DNA of 64,000 nt from Podospora bellae-mahoneyi (lineage: Eukaryota; Ascomycota; Sordariomycetes; Sordariales; Podosporaceae), in contig NC_085884.1 in assembly GCF_035222275.1 (NCBI RefSeq), forward strand, positions 2,170,001 through 2,234,000, given 5' to 3'. Of the stretch, positions 44,565 to 55,729 are shown one piece after another. The first letter of the stretch is position 1. The number at the start of each line of letters is the position of its first letter. A program made the position numbers and the translations under genes. Under the pieces are notes generated by a model that worked only from the letters and a program-made list of their open reading frames with translations, was not told the origin of the DNA and searched no databases.

Positions 44565-47500
44565 ATGCCCACTTTGCGCGAACGTCCCAGCAGAGGCGAT
44601 ATCTCGCCCGCCAAGAAGAGCTCCGGAAACAGCTCCCAATTCTCACCCAGCACAAGCAAATCCGCCAGATCCTCCCTCCGAGAGAGTGTTCCCAGGGACG
44701 CCATCGAAGTCCGAGAAACGATAGAAGCCAAGGGCGACCAGGAAGAAGACGTCGACATGGCCGACGCCAACGCGCCGACGCGCCCAAGCATCAAGGGAGG
44801 CCCCAATGCCGACACCGAAATGGTTGATGCCGGAGCTGCCAGCATTGACGCGAAACCAGATGTCGATGCAGATGGCGACGTAGATGCTGATGGGGAGCCT
44901 GATGCCGACGGCGAGCCAGACGAACAGGCGCAAGAAGACCAGGAAGAATCAGACGAAGAGAAGGATATGCTCCAGCTCATCAGAGAAACATCCGAATACT
45001 TGTGTGGTTACACAATCAAGGTTGATGGAGAGTAAGTCTTATATCACTTGTCATGCGATGCGCCGCGATGCTGATTGGATCGCAACCAAAAAACAGAGAC
45101 CACGAGATTGCCTCGGGGTTTCAGCGCCTCGTCAACAAGCGCAGCCTCCCAGACTATTTTGAAGTCATCAAAGAGCCAATGGCTTTTAGTACCGTAAGAG
45201 TGAGTTGCCGTGGCTTACCCTGCTCCATCCTCCCAACGAGAAAAACGAGGGGCGGCTTGCTAACCTAACCGCATGGCTGCAGGGCAAGCTTAACAAAAGA
45301 ACTTATACCTCGTTCAAAGAGTTCGTGCATGACGTGACGCGCATATGCCACAATGCGCAGGTGTACAACAGGCCCTCTGCTCCCATCTTTTCCGATGCTG
45401 GCCGTCTGCTGGAAGTGTTCAAGGAAAAGCTTGCAGAGCTGGTCAAGGACGGTGATATTACTGCAGAGGAAGCTGTGCTGCCGGACCTTGGACCACTGCC
45501 AGAGTTTGAAGATTCCCCTCCCCCTGAAGAAGACGAAGAGGAAGAGCAAGATGATGAGGAAGAGGAAGAAGATGAGGAAGAAGAGGATGACGATTCGGAC
45601 GACGAAGGCAGGCGACGTCGCTCAAGAAGAGGTGGGCGTCCGGCGAGGAGAGGCGCAGACAACGACGATGATCCTCACAAAAAGCGTGGCAGACCGCCCA
45701 AGGTCTTGACACCTCTGGAGGCGCGAACCCAGTCGCTTCTGAAGGGACTGCGGAGGTTCAAGAGCGACGATGGCCAGCTGCGAATTTTGTCGTTCGAGAG
45801 GCTTCCTGACAAGGCTGACATGCCCGACTATTATGCCTCGATTCGAAACCCCATTGCGCTCGACACCATCAAGAAGAAGCACAAGCGCAAAAAGTACACC
45901 ACCATCGACCAGGTCCTGCAGGATCTAGAGTTGATGTTTGGCAACGCTATGCAGTTCAACGAGGAGGGGAGCCAGGTTCATGAAGACGCTACCGAGTTGT
46001 TGAAGCAGGCGCGTCTTCTTACTGAAGAGGAGAAGGCCAAGCCTGACGATGAGTTTCGTGATGAGGATGGAAAGCTACCACTATCACATATCGAGCACAA
46101 AGGAGAGGTCTGGAGAGTTGGTAAGTTGCCCCCCTTGCCACCGCTGGGTGAAGGGAAAACGCATAGATGCATACTGACTCCAATTCGGTTGAAGGCGACT
46201 GGGTCCATATTCGTAATGCGAATGACTTGCAAAAACCAATCGTTGCCCAGCTCTACCGGCTCTGGTCTGACGCTTCTGGTCAAAAGTGGGTGAATGCGTG
46301 CTGGTACTACCGGCCGGAGCAGACAGTTCATCGCTTTGACAAGCATTTTTATGAGAACGAGGTAGTCAAGACGGGGCAGTACCGTGACCACCCCATTGAA
46401 GATGTCGAGGATCGCTGCTTCGTCATGTTCATCACGCGGTACCCCAGAGGTCGGCCGCGTGGGCTGCCTCGGGACAAGGCTGTGTATCTGTGTGAGGCGC
46501 GCTACAACGAGGAAAAGTTCAAGTTTAACAAGATCAAGACTTGGACCAGCTGTCTGCCAGACGAGGTGCGCGATCGGGACTATGAAATGGACCTGTTTGA
46601 GCAGCCACGGGTGCTGAGAAAGGTTCCCAGTCCCATCAAGCACCTCTTGCAAGCTGATGCTAAAGAGACCGACGACCTTCCCAAGCCCACCTGGAGGAGC
46701 ATGAACGCGCCTCCCCTAATTGGAGCCGTCCACCGCCGGCCGCGCGAGCCAAATGTAAGTCTGGCTCCCTGTTTCTTTCCTTCCCTGAGTGTTTGTCAGG
46801 CAAGTGTCTGTTCGCTGCAGCCGGCTTTTACGGTTTGCTGAATTTTTCAACCCCACACTCTTCTCTTACCTCAGGTCGCTCTGGACAACTTGCCTCCCTT
46901 CCTTCATTTTGCCCTTTGTTGCCTAAGGCACAGCAAGCACACACACACACCACATCAGGCGCCTATCTCATCTCGTCTTCTCATAACCTCATCCACTCTT
47001 CCCTTCATTACCTACTCCATCCTGCCACAACCACAACCACAACCACAATCACAATCACAACCACGACCAACCCACTTGTTCCTGTCCGACCATAAAGCTG
47101 ACATTTAGCCCAAAGGAGTCGCCTCCCCCCGCTCCGAATCCCTTGCTGCAAACAGCGGTCGCACCTGTGCCGCTGGCCATCGGACCTCCTCGTGTCGCCA
47201 TGAAGGTCGAACATGGTGTTGCGGGAGCACCGCCCTATCAGCACCATGCTGCCGTCGCGCCTGCGCCCATCCACTCGCCGGCTTCTCACTATCGCATGCA
47301 GCACTTTGTGCCACAACAGCCACCGCCCTCGGTCCCCAGTCCTCACCCGGCACCGCTCCATCTCCAACCCCAGCCCCAGCAGCCGATGCCAATGCACGTG
47401 CCGCCCCATCCTGGTATGGGACAGCAAATGCAGCCAAGCCCACACTACCCACCTCATGGGTACCCACAACAGTACGGCCCGCAGCAGCCACCGGCTCCGC

Positions 47501-48303
47501 CGCCGCAACCACTTCACTATCAGCAACACCCTCCACCACCCATTGCGCCCGCTTTCGAGCAACATCAACATCACCCCCAGCACCACCGCCAAGTTCATCC
47601 CGCGCCCCCCGTCATGACACCCTCTCGCCCACCCATGGCTTCCGCCCCCAGCATCGCACCTCTCGCGCACCCCAACGGCCCACCAGCCAATGTGTACAAT
47701 CCGCCTAGGGCTCCAGAGGCGTATACTCTCGCTGAGCACGCCGACGCGGCCATCCCCAAGGAAGTCCGTGAGCAGTTTCAACGCGATGAGAATGGTCGTG
47801 TCCTCTTTTTCACGGCCCCTCCGCTCAAGCGCGCCAACAATGGCGTCTCACAAGAATATGCCCACCTGGGTCACAGCGTGGAGCACCTGGCCAACATCAA
47901 ACAGATCCGTGCAGAGCGCGCGCGTAAACGCAAGGAGAGGGACGAGGCTCTTGCCCGTGAGCAAGATGCCAACAAGAAGCGATCACCAAGCGAAGAGGCG
48001 TCCGCGCAGAAATTGATTGAGCAGGAGCAGCAAGCCCGAGCACAACTGATGGAGAAGGTCATTCTTGATTGGTGTGCGGAGCTCAACAAGGGCACCGAAG
48101 CTCTCGAGAAGGATCTTGGTGAAGGGTGGAAGGAGATGATGCAGCAGAGCCGGGAGGAGAACAAGGGCTTGACGGAAGAAGAGATCAAACAAAAGAATCT
48201 TCGGTGGTTTTACGAGGACCTCGAGAAGACAGGCCAGATCACGTCAGAGAAGCGAAAGGAGATGGAGAAGATGTTTCTGAACAAGAAGCATTTGGAGGCT
48301 TGA
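44565..48303 (+). CDS. RSC1/RSC2-type chromatin remodelling complex subunit (two bromodomains, BAH domain)
   Basis: Subunit of the RSC SWI/SNF-class nucleosome remodeller; its bromodomains read acetyl-lysine. Exons: 44565-45031, 45097-45199, 45283-46120, 46195-46754, then a last exon from about 47109 to 48303. The first four join cleanly. The final junction is unresolved: exon 4 ends in phase 0 at a good GTAAGT (46755), but the last exon needs phase 2 after the TAG at 47108, so a small exon or another splice site is missing. Product is about 1050 aa. Bromodomain 1 is about 135-260 (LPDYFEVIKEPMAFSTVRGK), then a Glu/Asp-rich tract, an AT-hook (KKRGRPPK), bromodomain 2 at about 335-430 (MPDYYASIRNPIALDTI), BAH at about 467-600 (VGDWVHIRNANDLQKPIVAQ), a Pro/Gln/His-rich region and a charged coiled coil. 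Start chosen at 44565; an in-frame ATG lies at 44373. Confidence 0.9.
47025..47067 (+). repeat. CACAAC/CACAATC microsatellite near the last RSC1 junction
   Basis: About seven near-identical 6-bp units. They lie in the region of uncertain splicing and read QPQPQPQSQSQ in the phase that continues exon 4 from an acceptor at about 46874. It could be intronic or part of a missed exon. Confidence 0.8.
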
Positions 48304-48994
48304 TTGGCTGATTTTTATTTCATTGTCTGGGTACTTGTGAGCTTTGGAGTTGGTGTTGGAAGGGAAATTTGACACTGGCAGGCAAGGCAGGGCGGGAAAA
48401 AAAAGCGAGAACAGGAATACCTTTTGCGCGGATTCCGGATATCAATGCGTAGCGTATACTGAGGGACTACTACTAAATGGGTTATTGTTTGGTTTTGTAT
48501 GATGTACTGCAGGACTAGAAATGCAGGATCTTGATCAATTGCGGTGGTGAGAAACAGCGGGCGGTGAAGCAGTGAGTGACACGTTGGCATGTTTAGAGCT
48601 TGTGGTTGGTTATCGAGAGCGCCTTGGCTGACTGCGCGTCCGCCGAGAGGATCTACAAGATGAGATGGCGCTCTCCAACATCTCTAGAACACTGATCTCC
48701 CTGATCTTCTAGATAATTGCGGGAACTGTCTGCACAGCCTGCTGGAGATAAGATGCGTAAGCTTCTCTCTCTGAGCCTTGTCTGAAGTGAGGGCGCTGAG
48801 ACATGGTATGTAATGATGACGTTTGGAGAGGGGTCCGCTGCTAATCACTCTGGTGATGAGAAGATAACAATCTGACAATGCTGGAAGTATAAATATAAAA
48901 TCATTGTTCTTTCTATGTTCTAGATATGCCGCCTTGGATTATCTTCTCAAGTTCAACCTATCATTGTAACAAGAATTTCCCTCTACAGTACCGC
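48304..48994. promoter_or_regulatory. Spacer with a TATA box before the small hypothetical gene
   Basis: A clear TATAAATA lies at 48888-48895, about 100 bp upstream of the ATG at 48995 and only 30 bp upstream of the alternative ATG at 48926, which would place the latter at the likely start of transcription. The rest is RSC1 3' flank. Confidence 0.45.
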
Positions 48995-49420
48995 ATGAAG
49001 CGTAATCCACCCAGCACCACAACCATCACCAACAGCTCGGAGACGAACACAAGCACGACGAACATGCAGCCAGAGTTTGTACGGCAGAGACAAGACAGCG
49101 GCAGCGGCAGCAGCAGAATTTCGGGGCTGTTTGGCAGGGGTAATAACAATAATAATATGGCAGGTGGGAACGGGAATGAGTACGAGCGGCGGCAGACTCG
49201 GGCAGGGTCGGTTATTACGGATGTGAGCGTGGGTGGTGATGATTCTTCTTCGAGGAGGTCATCTGCTACGTCTGAGAGCTCGGAGGTGTTTGTTTCGCGA
49301 CAGGTGGAAAGGCAGGCTCGGCCGTTGGAGGGGAGGAAGGAGGATAAGAGGGTGGGAAGTTGGAAGGGGGGGGAGGGGGCGTTCATCGGGGGTGCGTTGG
49401 AGATTGCGTTTGATATTTAG
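48995..49420 (+). CDS. Hypothetical small Ser/Asn-rich protein
   Basis: I do not recognise a family. From the ATG at 48995 the product is 141 aa. It has a Thr/Asn/Ser-rich start, a poly-Asn patch (GRGNNNNNMAGG), a possible phospho-site-rich segment (DDSSSRRSSATSESSEV) and a more regular C-terminus (RQVERQARPLEGRKEDKRV, then GEGAFIGGALEIAFDI). An in-frame ATG at 48926 would add 23 residues but sits right after the TATA box; CTACAG just before TACCGCATG could also be an acceptor for an upstream exon. Support comes from the TATA box and the charged-then-hydrophobic C-terminal pattern. It could still be a chance frame. Confidence 0.45.
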   Translation: MKRNPPSTTTITNSSETNTSTTNMQPEFVRQRQDSGSGSSRISGLFGRGNNNNNMAGGNGNEYERRQTRAGSVITDVSVGGDDSSSRRSSATSESSEVFVSRQVERQARPLEGRKEDKRVGSWKGGEGAFIGGALEIAFDI

Positions 49421-49851
49421 GTTGTTTGTTTTGGGGGGAGGGGGTTGCTTGTTTGGATGTGATGTGATAAAATGGGAGGAAGGCTGTGCTTTTGACTGGC
49501 GTTGATGTAGACAAGACTGGCAAATTCTGAGCTTCTTATTTTTGGTCAAAACCATGGTATTATGGATGTCCAAAAGGAGAATCTTGAAGGGAAAAAAAAG
49601 ACAGAGCATTTTAGGAGCTTCAAGGATATGTTAAAGTCAATTCATGTTTGCTTGCTAAATAAAGTCTTCTTGTCTCCTGATGAGCCAGAGAAAAAGGCTA
49701 GTAGGCTATCCAGAACGTCGTATCGACTTGGATGCTATTTTGACTGGGTGTAGAATTCCTCCATTAATGTTTTGGAAAAGGAGATAGACGGGAAACAGGT
49801 CGGCATTCTTTTTTTAGCAAAAAGTCAAAATAGTAAGTAATGGCAACAGCC
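49421..49851. other. Spacer, no gene seen
   Basis: Untranslated DNA between the small hypothetical gene and the tRNA. Nothing was recognised. Confidence 0.4.
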
Positions 49852-49855
49852 AAAA
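49852..49855 (-). terminator. RNA polymerase III terminator of the tRNA-Gly gene
   Basis: Four T residues on the minus strand, two bases after the mature 3' end; standard for tRNA genes. Confidence 0.7.
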
Positions 49856-49857
49856 GA

Positions 49858-49928
49858 TGCATCAGCCGTGAATCGAACACGGGGCCCATCGATGGCAACG
49901 ATGGATTTTACCACTAAACCACTGATGC
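49858..49928 (-). tRNA. tRNA-Gly (anticodon GCC), no intron
   Basis: Read on the minus strand, the 71-nt segment folds into a full cloverleaf. The acceptor stem GCATCAG pairs with CTGATGC, and the discriminator is A. The D arm contains GTTTAGTGGTAAAAT (A box). The anticodon stem CATCG/CGATG holds the loop TTGCCAT with anticodon GCC. The T arm is CCGTG-TTCGATT-CACGG (B box GTTCGATTC). There is no intron. It reads GGC and GGT glycine codons. Confidence 0.97.
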
Positions 49929-51542
49929 TGAGAGATATCCTTGAAGGAATTGTGGAGGTGCCAGACAGAAAATCTGCTTTTGTCACGGAACTCCGTGCTT
50001 CCGTCGATGCAGAAAAAGCGTAGCTGTGGGTGAAGATTTTCAGCTCCACAGCGAAGTGGAGTGGTGATACTTTCTTGGTGGGTTGCCCTGGCTAGACCTG
50101 CAGCAACAGCGACCCAGTGACCGTTGGGCCGGGTCTGAGTGGAATGGAGGCACCTTGATGGCCGCTTGGACATGCTATTGTTTCCTTGCAGATTGCGAAA
50201 GTCGCTGTTATCAGCTTGCATCAAACATCGAGAATGGGGGAAGGCAAAGTCGGTCCTCGGCAAGCTCTAGTGTACCCCAGAAAACATGATTTTGTGCGAC
50301 TGGTTGGAATTTCGGGATTGCCGGAAGTTTTGTGTATCTTTGACGGGTATCATGCTGATGACGTCGAGTCTTGTGAGATTTCGTGGGCCACGACAACGTG
50401 GTTCGCAGCGTGGCCGTTGGGTTGGGGCAGGGCGTACACGGGCAGGTGCCAACGCATCACCGCTGCTCGATCCCCCAGCCTCGGGATTTTGAGTAGCTTC
50501 AATTCGACGAGATTGGCTCCCAGGCAACGGTCTTGATAGCACAATTTTGTTTGTGAGAATCTGCCAGGAAAATCAGGCAGGGCAGTGTGCAAGACGATAA
50601 GGATGCGCGCGTACCTTCCTCAGGAGCAGCTTCCAGCTTTGAGTCACTGCCGACGTCAGTGGCAAGAAACTGGCGACGGCTGGGGAACAACTGTTTGGCG
50701 GGTACTCTGTCGTTTCAGGATGCAAATTGAGGTGGTTGGGAGAGCACTAGAAGTGAATAAAGACGGTAGGCACGATTTTATCCTATATACCCTTTTCTCA
50801 TCTAGATTTATATCTTTAGGAAAAAAAGGAGGGCAGTTCCATGTGCCAGGGTGGTGCGGCTCTGCAGTCCTGCGCTTCTGATTGGCCAATAGTAGGTTGA
50901 CAACACTTGGGCATTGGCGGGGAAGGGTTCCACTTTCAACCCGAGTCATCGCCTCCCGTCCGTCTTCAACCCAAATAACATAACACCATCCATTGCCTCT
51001 GGCATCGCTGCCACCCACCTCTCAGGGGCATCACAACAATAAGGTCCCGCGCCTGCGTAATTTGCTATTCTTCTGCCACTTTCCACCGCACACAATGGTG
51101 CCCTCTTTTTCTTGCTATTGACCGGCCCCCACGACAATTTCTGCCTTCCTCTCTCGCTGACCTCTTGCGCCCTAAACCCAATCTCCCCAACTACTTCTTG
51201 ACAAACCCAACTCCCTCCCACTTCCTTTTCCTCCTCACCCCGACGCAAGCAGACCGCACACAATACCGCCTCTTGCTTCCTGGCAGTGCCATATTTATCC
51301 CTCCTGCCCTCTCCTCTCCTCTCCTCACGCACTCTTCCCGTCCTTCAATCAATCACGCTCAATACTGTTTACCACCACTTTGTTTTCTTCGCCTAACAAA
51401 GTATATCCTCGCCTTTCCTGGCCCACGTTTCGAGATACTAATCGTTATAGGAAGTCGAAGCCTACGCCGTTTCGACCGATCGACAACAATCAATCCCATT
51501 CGCGTTGTCATCTCACAAACCACAAGGTCAGAGTCCAACGAG
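49929..51542. promoter_or_regulatory. NYN-protein gene promoter and pyrimidine-rich leader
   Basis: The palindrome ATTGGCCAAT (two CCAAT boxes) lies at 50881-50890. CRE/bZIP-like sites are at about 50350-50360 (TGATGACGTC) and 50649-50657 (CCGACGTCA). From about 51060 to the start codon the DNA is strongly C/T-rich, typical of a fungal 5' leader. The frame of the gene stays open upstream to 51165, but I see no domain there. Confidence 0.45.
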
Positions 51543-53906
51543 ATGGCTTCATCCGCCGACATGGCGTCGACCTCCTACTTTGGTCGGCCCGTAGCCAAGC
51601 ACCGGCTTACCACCGACTTCGACCTGCTTGTCAAGTGGTCCCGGGTCCTTGGAGCACGCCCGGAGAATCCCTCCTGCATCCTGTCGCAGCTTTCCAAGGA
51701 AGACCAAGCTGCCCTGTTCTCTCCATCATTCGAGCAGTTCCGCATCGTCGACGACGCGTCGGAGGGTCCCAAGATTGAGATCGTCCAGAACAAGCTGTAC
51801 GAGCGACTTGGAGTCGCGCCTATGGATCCCGACCTGGCCGCCATGATGGTCTCTGACAACTACAAGCGTTCCGAGAAGTCTTTGTACGATGTCGACTGCC
51901 ACCTGCGTGACGCCGAGGAGGAGTCTGGTGTTCTCTACGACTTTTGCCTCCAGAAAGCCAAAAACGCGGGCTGGACTGACTACGAAGCTCACCAGTACGC
52001 CAAGATGTACCGGTCCAGGCATTTCGTTCACATTGTGCGCCGCCGGCAACAGGAGATCAGAGATGAGAAGCGCAAGCTCACCATTCCCGGCTATACCCCG
52101 ATTGAGCGGGATTTGATCCCTGTGATTGAAGACCCTCTTGAAGCTGCCTCAACCGCTGGGCTGCGGTCGTACTTTGCTGGCCTTCCCGAGGCCACCTCGA
52201 CCCTGTCATCTGTCCATCTTGCAGAGAATGGCCCTCCCGCCTCAGCGTATGCCGGCCCGACTCACGACCTTCAACAAACACCAATTTCTGCGCCTACCAG
52301 CAATGAGGGATACATGCAGGCCGCCCGTCACGAGTACCATCCATCATTTTCTCCTCACGTCACCACATCAGTTGTCGATCAGTTGCGACTTGAAGACATT
52401 CAGCTGTACCAGACGCCGTCGCCCGTTGGCGAGCACTCTCAGGCGAATGCCACCCCTTTCACCCCATCACCCGCTCCCATGACCACGAAGGCCTCCTACT
52501 CTGGTTATGTCTCGGGCGCCAGCGACACCTCCATGGAGGCTCAAGCATCTGACAACTCAGGCCAGTTCTCTGACGCATCTTCTGCAGTTACAGAGATGCC
52601 TGTGTATGCTGCAGATGACGACGATTATGATGACGCCGACGGCGGCGCCTTGTTGCCCAGAGACCTTGCTGAGTCGCTTGGAATCCCCTCTCAGATCCCT
52701 TACTCCTCACATGTCACTCAACAACCTGTCTTTCAGACAATGCCCACAGTTCCGCAGGGAGGCCTCTTGGGTGCCGGTCTGAGCGGATACTGGCTTCCCG
52801 TGTACGCCGCTTCCGATGTCGCTGAGGACGGAAACCAAAACTCCTCTGCGTTTCAGTTCCCCCCTCTGAACGCTCCTGTTGCCAATACCGAGTGCAACAG
52901 CCCCGACCTTGTGCTCACCACCACTACTCAGTTTGGTGATACCCAGTTGACGACTTTTCAGACTCCTGCCAAGGGCCCGCGGAATTCCTTGTCTGAGAAT
53001 GTCAAGGTGACCCAGTACCCTGAGTCTCGACAGCAGCTGTGGAACGGAATGACATGTTACGATGTCCCCTCATCTGCCCTGGGCTTTTTGAAAAAGCATC
53101 AGATTTTTCCGACGTACTGGACCACCAAGCTGGGCAAGGAGCGCTTTCTGCGCCACAAGTTCAGCGATTTGAAGCACGCAGATGCCAACGTCATGCGTGA
53201 CAAAACCTTGGGAAAGGTTGCTCGCAATCCTGTCTACATTGTCGTCGACTTGTCCAACATCATTATTGGCTTCTACGACAAGATGAAGGAGAAGCGTGGC
53301 ATTCCCCTTGGCAGGCGCGTTATTGCCCCTGCCTTCAGCTTCAATAACTTCGACACGCTGCTTGCCCGCGATCGGAGTGTCGGGAAGCGTATTCTTGCCG
53401 GATCACTTGGAAGCGCCACCAAGTCTTTGCCAAGCCATGTCAAGCAAGCTGGCGCCATAGGCTATGATGTTAACCTTTTGCATCGTGTGTCCAAGCCAGT
53501 TTCGCCGCGTAAGATGCGAGCGGATCTTCAGTCGGACACTTCCAACGATGACGACGACCTCTTTACCGGCCCCATGAAGCTGGGCGAGCAAGGTGTCGAC
53601 GAGGTTCTCCATCTCAAGCTTCTTCAGCTTGATTTTGATCACAAGCCTGGCACCATTTGCCTGGGCACTGGCGATGCTGCGTCTGCCGAGTACTCTGACG
53701 GTTTTTTGAAGAACATTGAGCGTCTCCTTGAGCGCGGCTGGCGTGTCGAGTTGTACGGATGGGCTCATAACATTTCCTTTGCCTGGCGTGACGAGTTTGA
53801 GACCAAGTGGGCTGATTTCTTCAAGATCATTGAGCTGGACGAGTTCTGTGAGGAGCTTTTTGACATGACCGTTGAGTCCATCCCGGACTTCATACCGGCC
53901 TTTTAA
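51543..53906 (+). CDS. NYN-domain protein with an unnamed N-terminal region (putative RNA-processing nuclease)
   Basis: Single exon, 787 aa from the ATG at 51543 (MASSADMASTS). The C-terminal third matches the NYN/PIN-like fold: NPVYIVVDLSNIIIGFYDK with Asp569, a GVDEVLHLKLLQLDF segment with Asp686, CLGTGDAASAEYSDGFL with Asp711, and ERGWRVELYGWAHNISFAW. The acidic residues are where metal-binding residues of NYN nucleases sit. Residues 1-190 look folded and charged (FDLLVKWSRVLGARPENPS, NKLYERLGVAPMDPDLAAM, SDNYKRSEKSLYDVDCHLR, HFVHIVRRRQQEIRDEKRK) and match nothing I can name. The middle (200-530) is Ser/Pro/Thr-rich with acidic DDDDYDDADGG. NYN domains in other proteins act in RNA decay; activity here is inference. 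Confidence 0.75.
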   Translation: MASSADMASTSYFGRPVAKHRLTTDFDLLVKWSRVLGARPENPSCILSQLSKEDQAALFSPSFEQFRIVDDASEGPKIEIVQNKLYERLGVAPMDPDLAAMMVSDNYKRSEKSLYDVDCHLRDAEEESGVLYDFCLQKAKNAGWTDYEAHQYAKMYRSRHFVHIVRRRQQEIRDEKRKLTIPGYTPIERDLIPVIEDPLEAASTAGLRSYFAGLPEATSTLSSVHLAENGPPASAYAGPTHDLQQTPISAPTSNEGYMQAARHEYHPSFSPHVTTSVVDQLRLEDIQLYQTPSPVGEHSQANATPFTPSPAPMTTKASYSGYVSGASDTSMEAQASDNSGQFSDASSAVTEMPVYAADDDDYDDADGGALLPRDLAESLGIPSQIPYSSHVTQQPVFQTMPTVPQGGLLGAGLSGYWLPVYAASDVAEDGNQNSSAFQFPPLNAPVANTECNSPDLVLTTTTQFGDTQLTTFQTPAKGPRNSLSENVKVTQYPESRQQLWNGMTCYDVPSSALGFLKKHQIFPTYWTTKLGKERFLRHKFSDLKHADANVMRDKTLGKVARNPVYIVVDLSNIIIGFYDKMKEKRGIPLGRRVIAPAFSFNNFDTLLARDRSVGKRILAGSLGSATKSLPSHVKQAGAIGYDVNLLHRVSKPVSPRKMRADLQSDTSNDDDDLFTGPMKLGEQGVDEVLHLKLLQLDFDHKPGTICLGTGDAASAEYSDGFLKNIERLLERGWRVELYGWAHNISFAWRDEFETKWADFFKIIELDEFCEELFDMTVESIPDFIPAF

Positions 53907-55729
53907 CCTCCCCACGAGAATCTTGTCAGCTCGACTGACTGAATGGTCTTACCGACCGGCATCGATTCCACGATCTTCAGCCTATTTTTTTGGCCTCTGT
54001 TCGCATCTCCCGGCGTTCTGTACAACATCATTTCTTCGGCTCTCTTTTCTGCTAGATCTATTGTCCATGACTCGATCTGGTGGTCTTCTCTGCGGCCCTC
54101 TGCTATGTTGCGAATTTCCACTCAGCGACACTTTTGATTTCGCAGCCTTTGGTCTCCAGACTGCTAGCCCATGAGTACGGAACACCACAACAGCAGCAAT
54201 GGCTACCGCAACAACACAACCGCAGGCCAAACCATCATTTTGAGAACATCCTCTCGCGCACATTCACACTTTTCGACTCGTCATGAGTGCGACGATAACA
54301 CGATAACAACAAAAAAAATCAAAACGACTGATGACTATATGATCTGGTTTCACGATGGAATGATGGATTTCGACGAGAATAGGGTTTGCCTTCCAGACCA
54401 AGGCTTGCTTTCTGTTTCTGTCGACAACCTCCCACATCGAGTTCACCCTGCCTCAGCACAGGGCCGGATATACGACACTTTGACCAGAATTGAGTCTTCT
54501 CAAACGGTACAATTCTGCGGCGCTGCCTAAACTTCCCGGTTTTCATTTTCTTTTGGGGGGGGAGGTATTTTGACGGCGCAACACGATAAACACCAAGAAT
54601 AATGGTTGGGCATGGGTCATATGGGAAACATGGGAGTTTTCGTGGCATTTCATAAAGATACCCCGGCATCTTCTTTTTCGGAAAGGATTCACCGCATTTC
54701 CACCTGGGCGCAGTTTTCTCTTCTTGGTGGTCTTCTGTTTCTTTCCATTGTTTCACGGATGGATGGCGCACCTGTTTTTCTTTCTCCTCTTGGCAGGCAC
54801 CCCTGGGTTGCGGACGATAGATGGATCCCCTCGTACACAGTCTTGATGATACCGGATTTTCACGATTGAAGGATTTCCACGAGGTGGTGAAGGAGGACAT
54901 CGGAAACCACTTTTTTTGAGGGCCCAAGGTCACACAGAGCGATGGAAGGCATTCTGGGCATTTTCACGGCATGAAGCGTACTCGGAATTACACATGCGGT
55001 ATGCGACACACGATAACGGGTTTTATGGAGTTTTTATGGGCTTTTTATGGGTTTTTATGGGTTCACGGATATCACAAGGAGGAAATGGTTATTATGAAGA
55101 AGGATTTCTCCGATAGTGTTTTTTATTGGCTGGCCCCTTGAGGTTATCGTCTTGTTATCCTTCGGATGATCTGATGGTAGCATTTGTTTCCCAAAATGGA
55201 TAGGAGAATTCTTCGGTTTTATTTTTATTTTTCTTTCTTGTTCTTTGTGTTATGGCACTATGGTTATGGCGCTTGGTCAATGGTCAGCATGAGGAAGATT
55301 CATGACAGCGAGGTGGTTTGTTTGCTTTTTGAAGCACAGCGTATTGTATATGGATTATGAGCATGGCACTGGCTTGACATGGCGTTGCGAGCATACACTT
55401 GGGATTGGGGGTGAAGAATAGCGTCGTGCTTCGTGAGGGTGGTGCTTGAGTGGTGAAGTAGTAGATATGGGATATCAATATACATCATAGTTGGGGGACT
55501 TTTTGGTAGTCTTAATGGCCGTGATGGAGGTGATGATATGGTGAAGCTGTTCTTTGGGTCTGGCCCGTGAGCTGATATGTATGTGCCCTGTGATGTGGTA
55601 TATACTTACCATTCCTCTGCTGTCAATTCTTGACTTTCCAACATACATATCGTACTGGGTACCTCCATCTCAACATACAGGAGCCTGAAACCCCTCCCAT
55701 CACGACAACAACAACACCCCTTCTTCTAA
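53907..55729. other. 1.8 kb spacer, no gene seen
   Basis: The start is the 3' untranslated region of the NYN gene and the end is the 3' flank of the carrier gene. The minus-strand frame at 54319-54933 lacks any domain and coding pattern. Confidence 0.45.
55018..55063. repeat. Short tandem GTTTTTATGG array
   Basis: About four imperfect copies of a 10-bp unit, differing in T-run length and one base. Consistent with slippage. Confidence 0.8.

Noticed and set aside
54319-54933. Minus-strand frame of 204 codons
   Set aside because: Lys/Pro/Arg-rich with no domain, antisense to the 3' region of the NYN gene.
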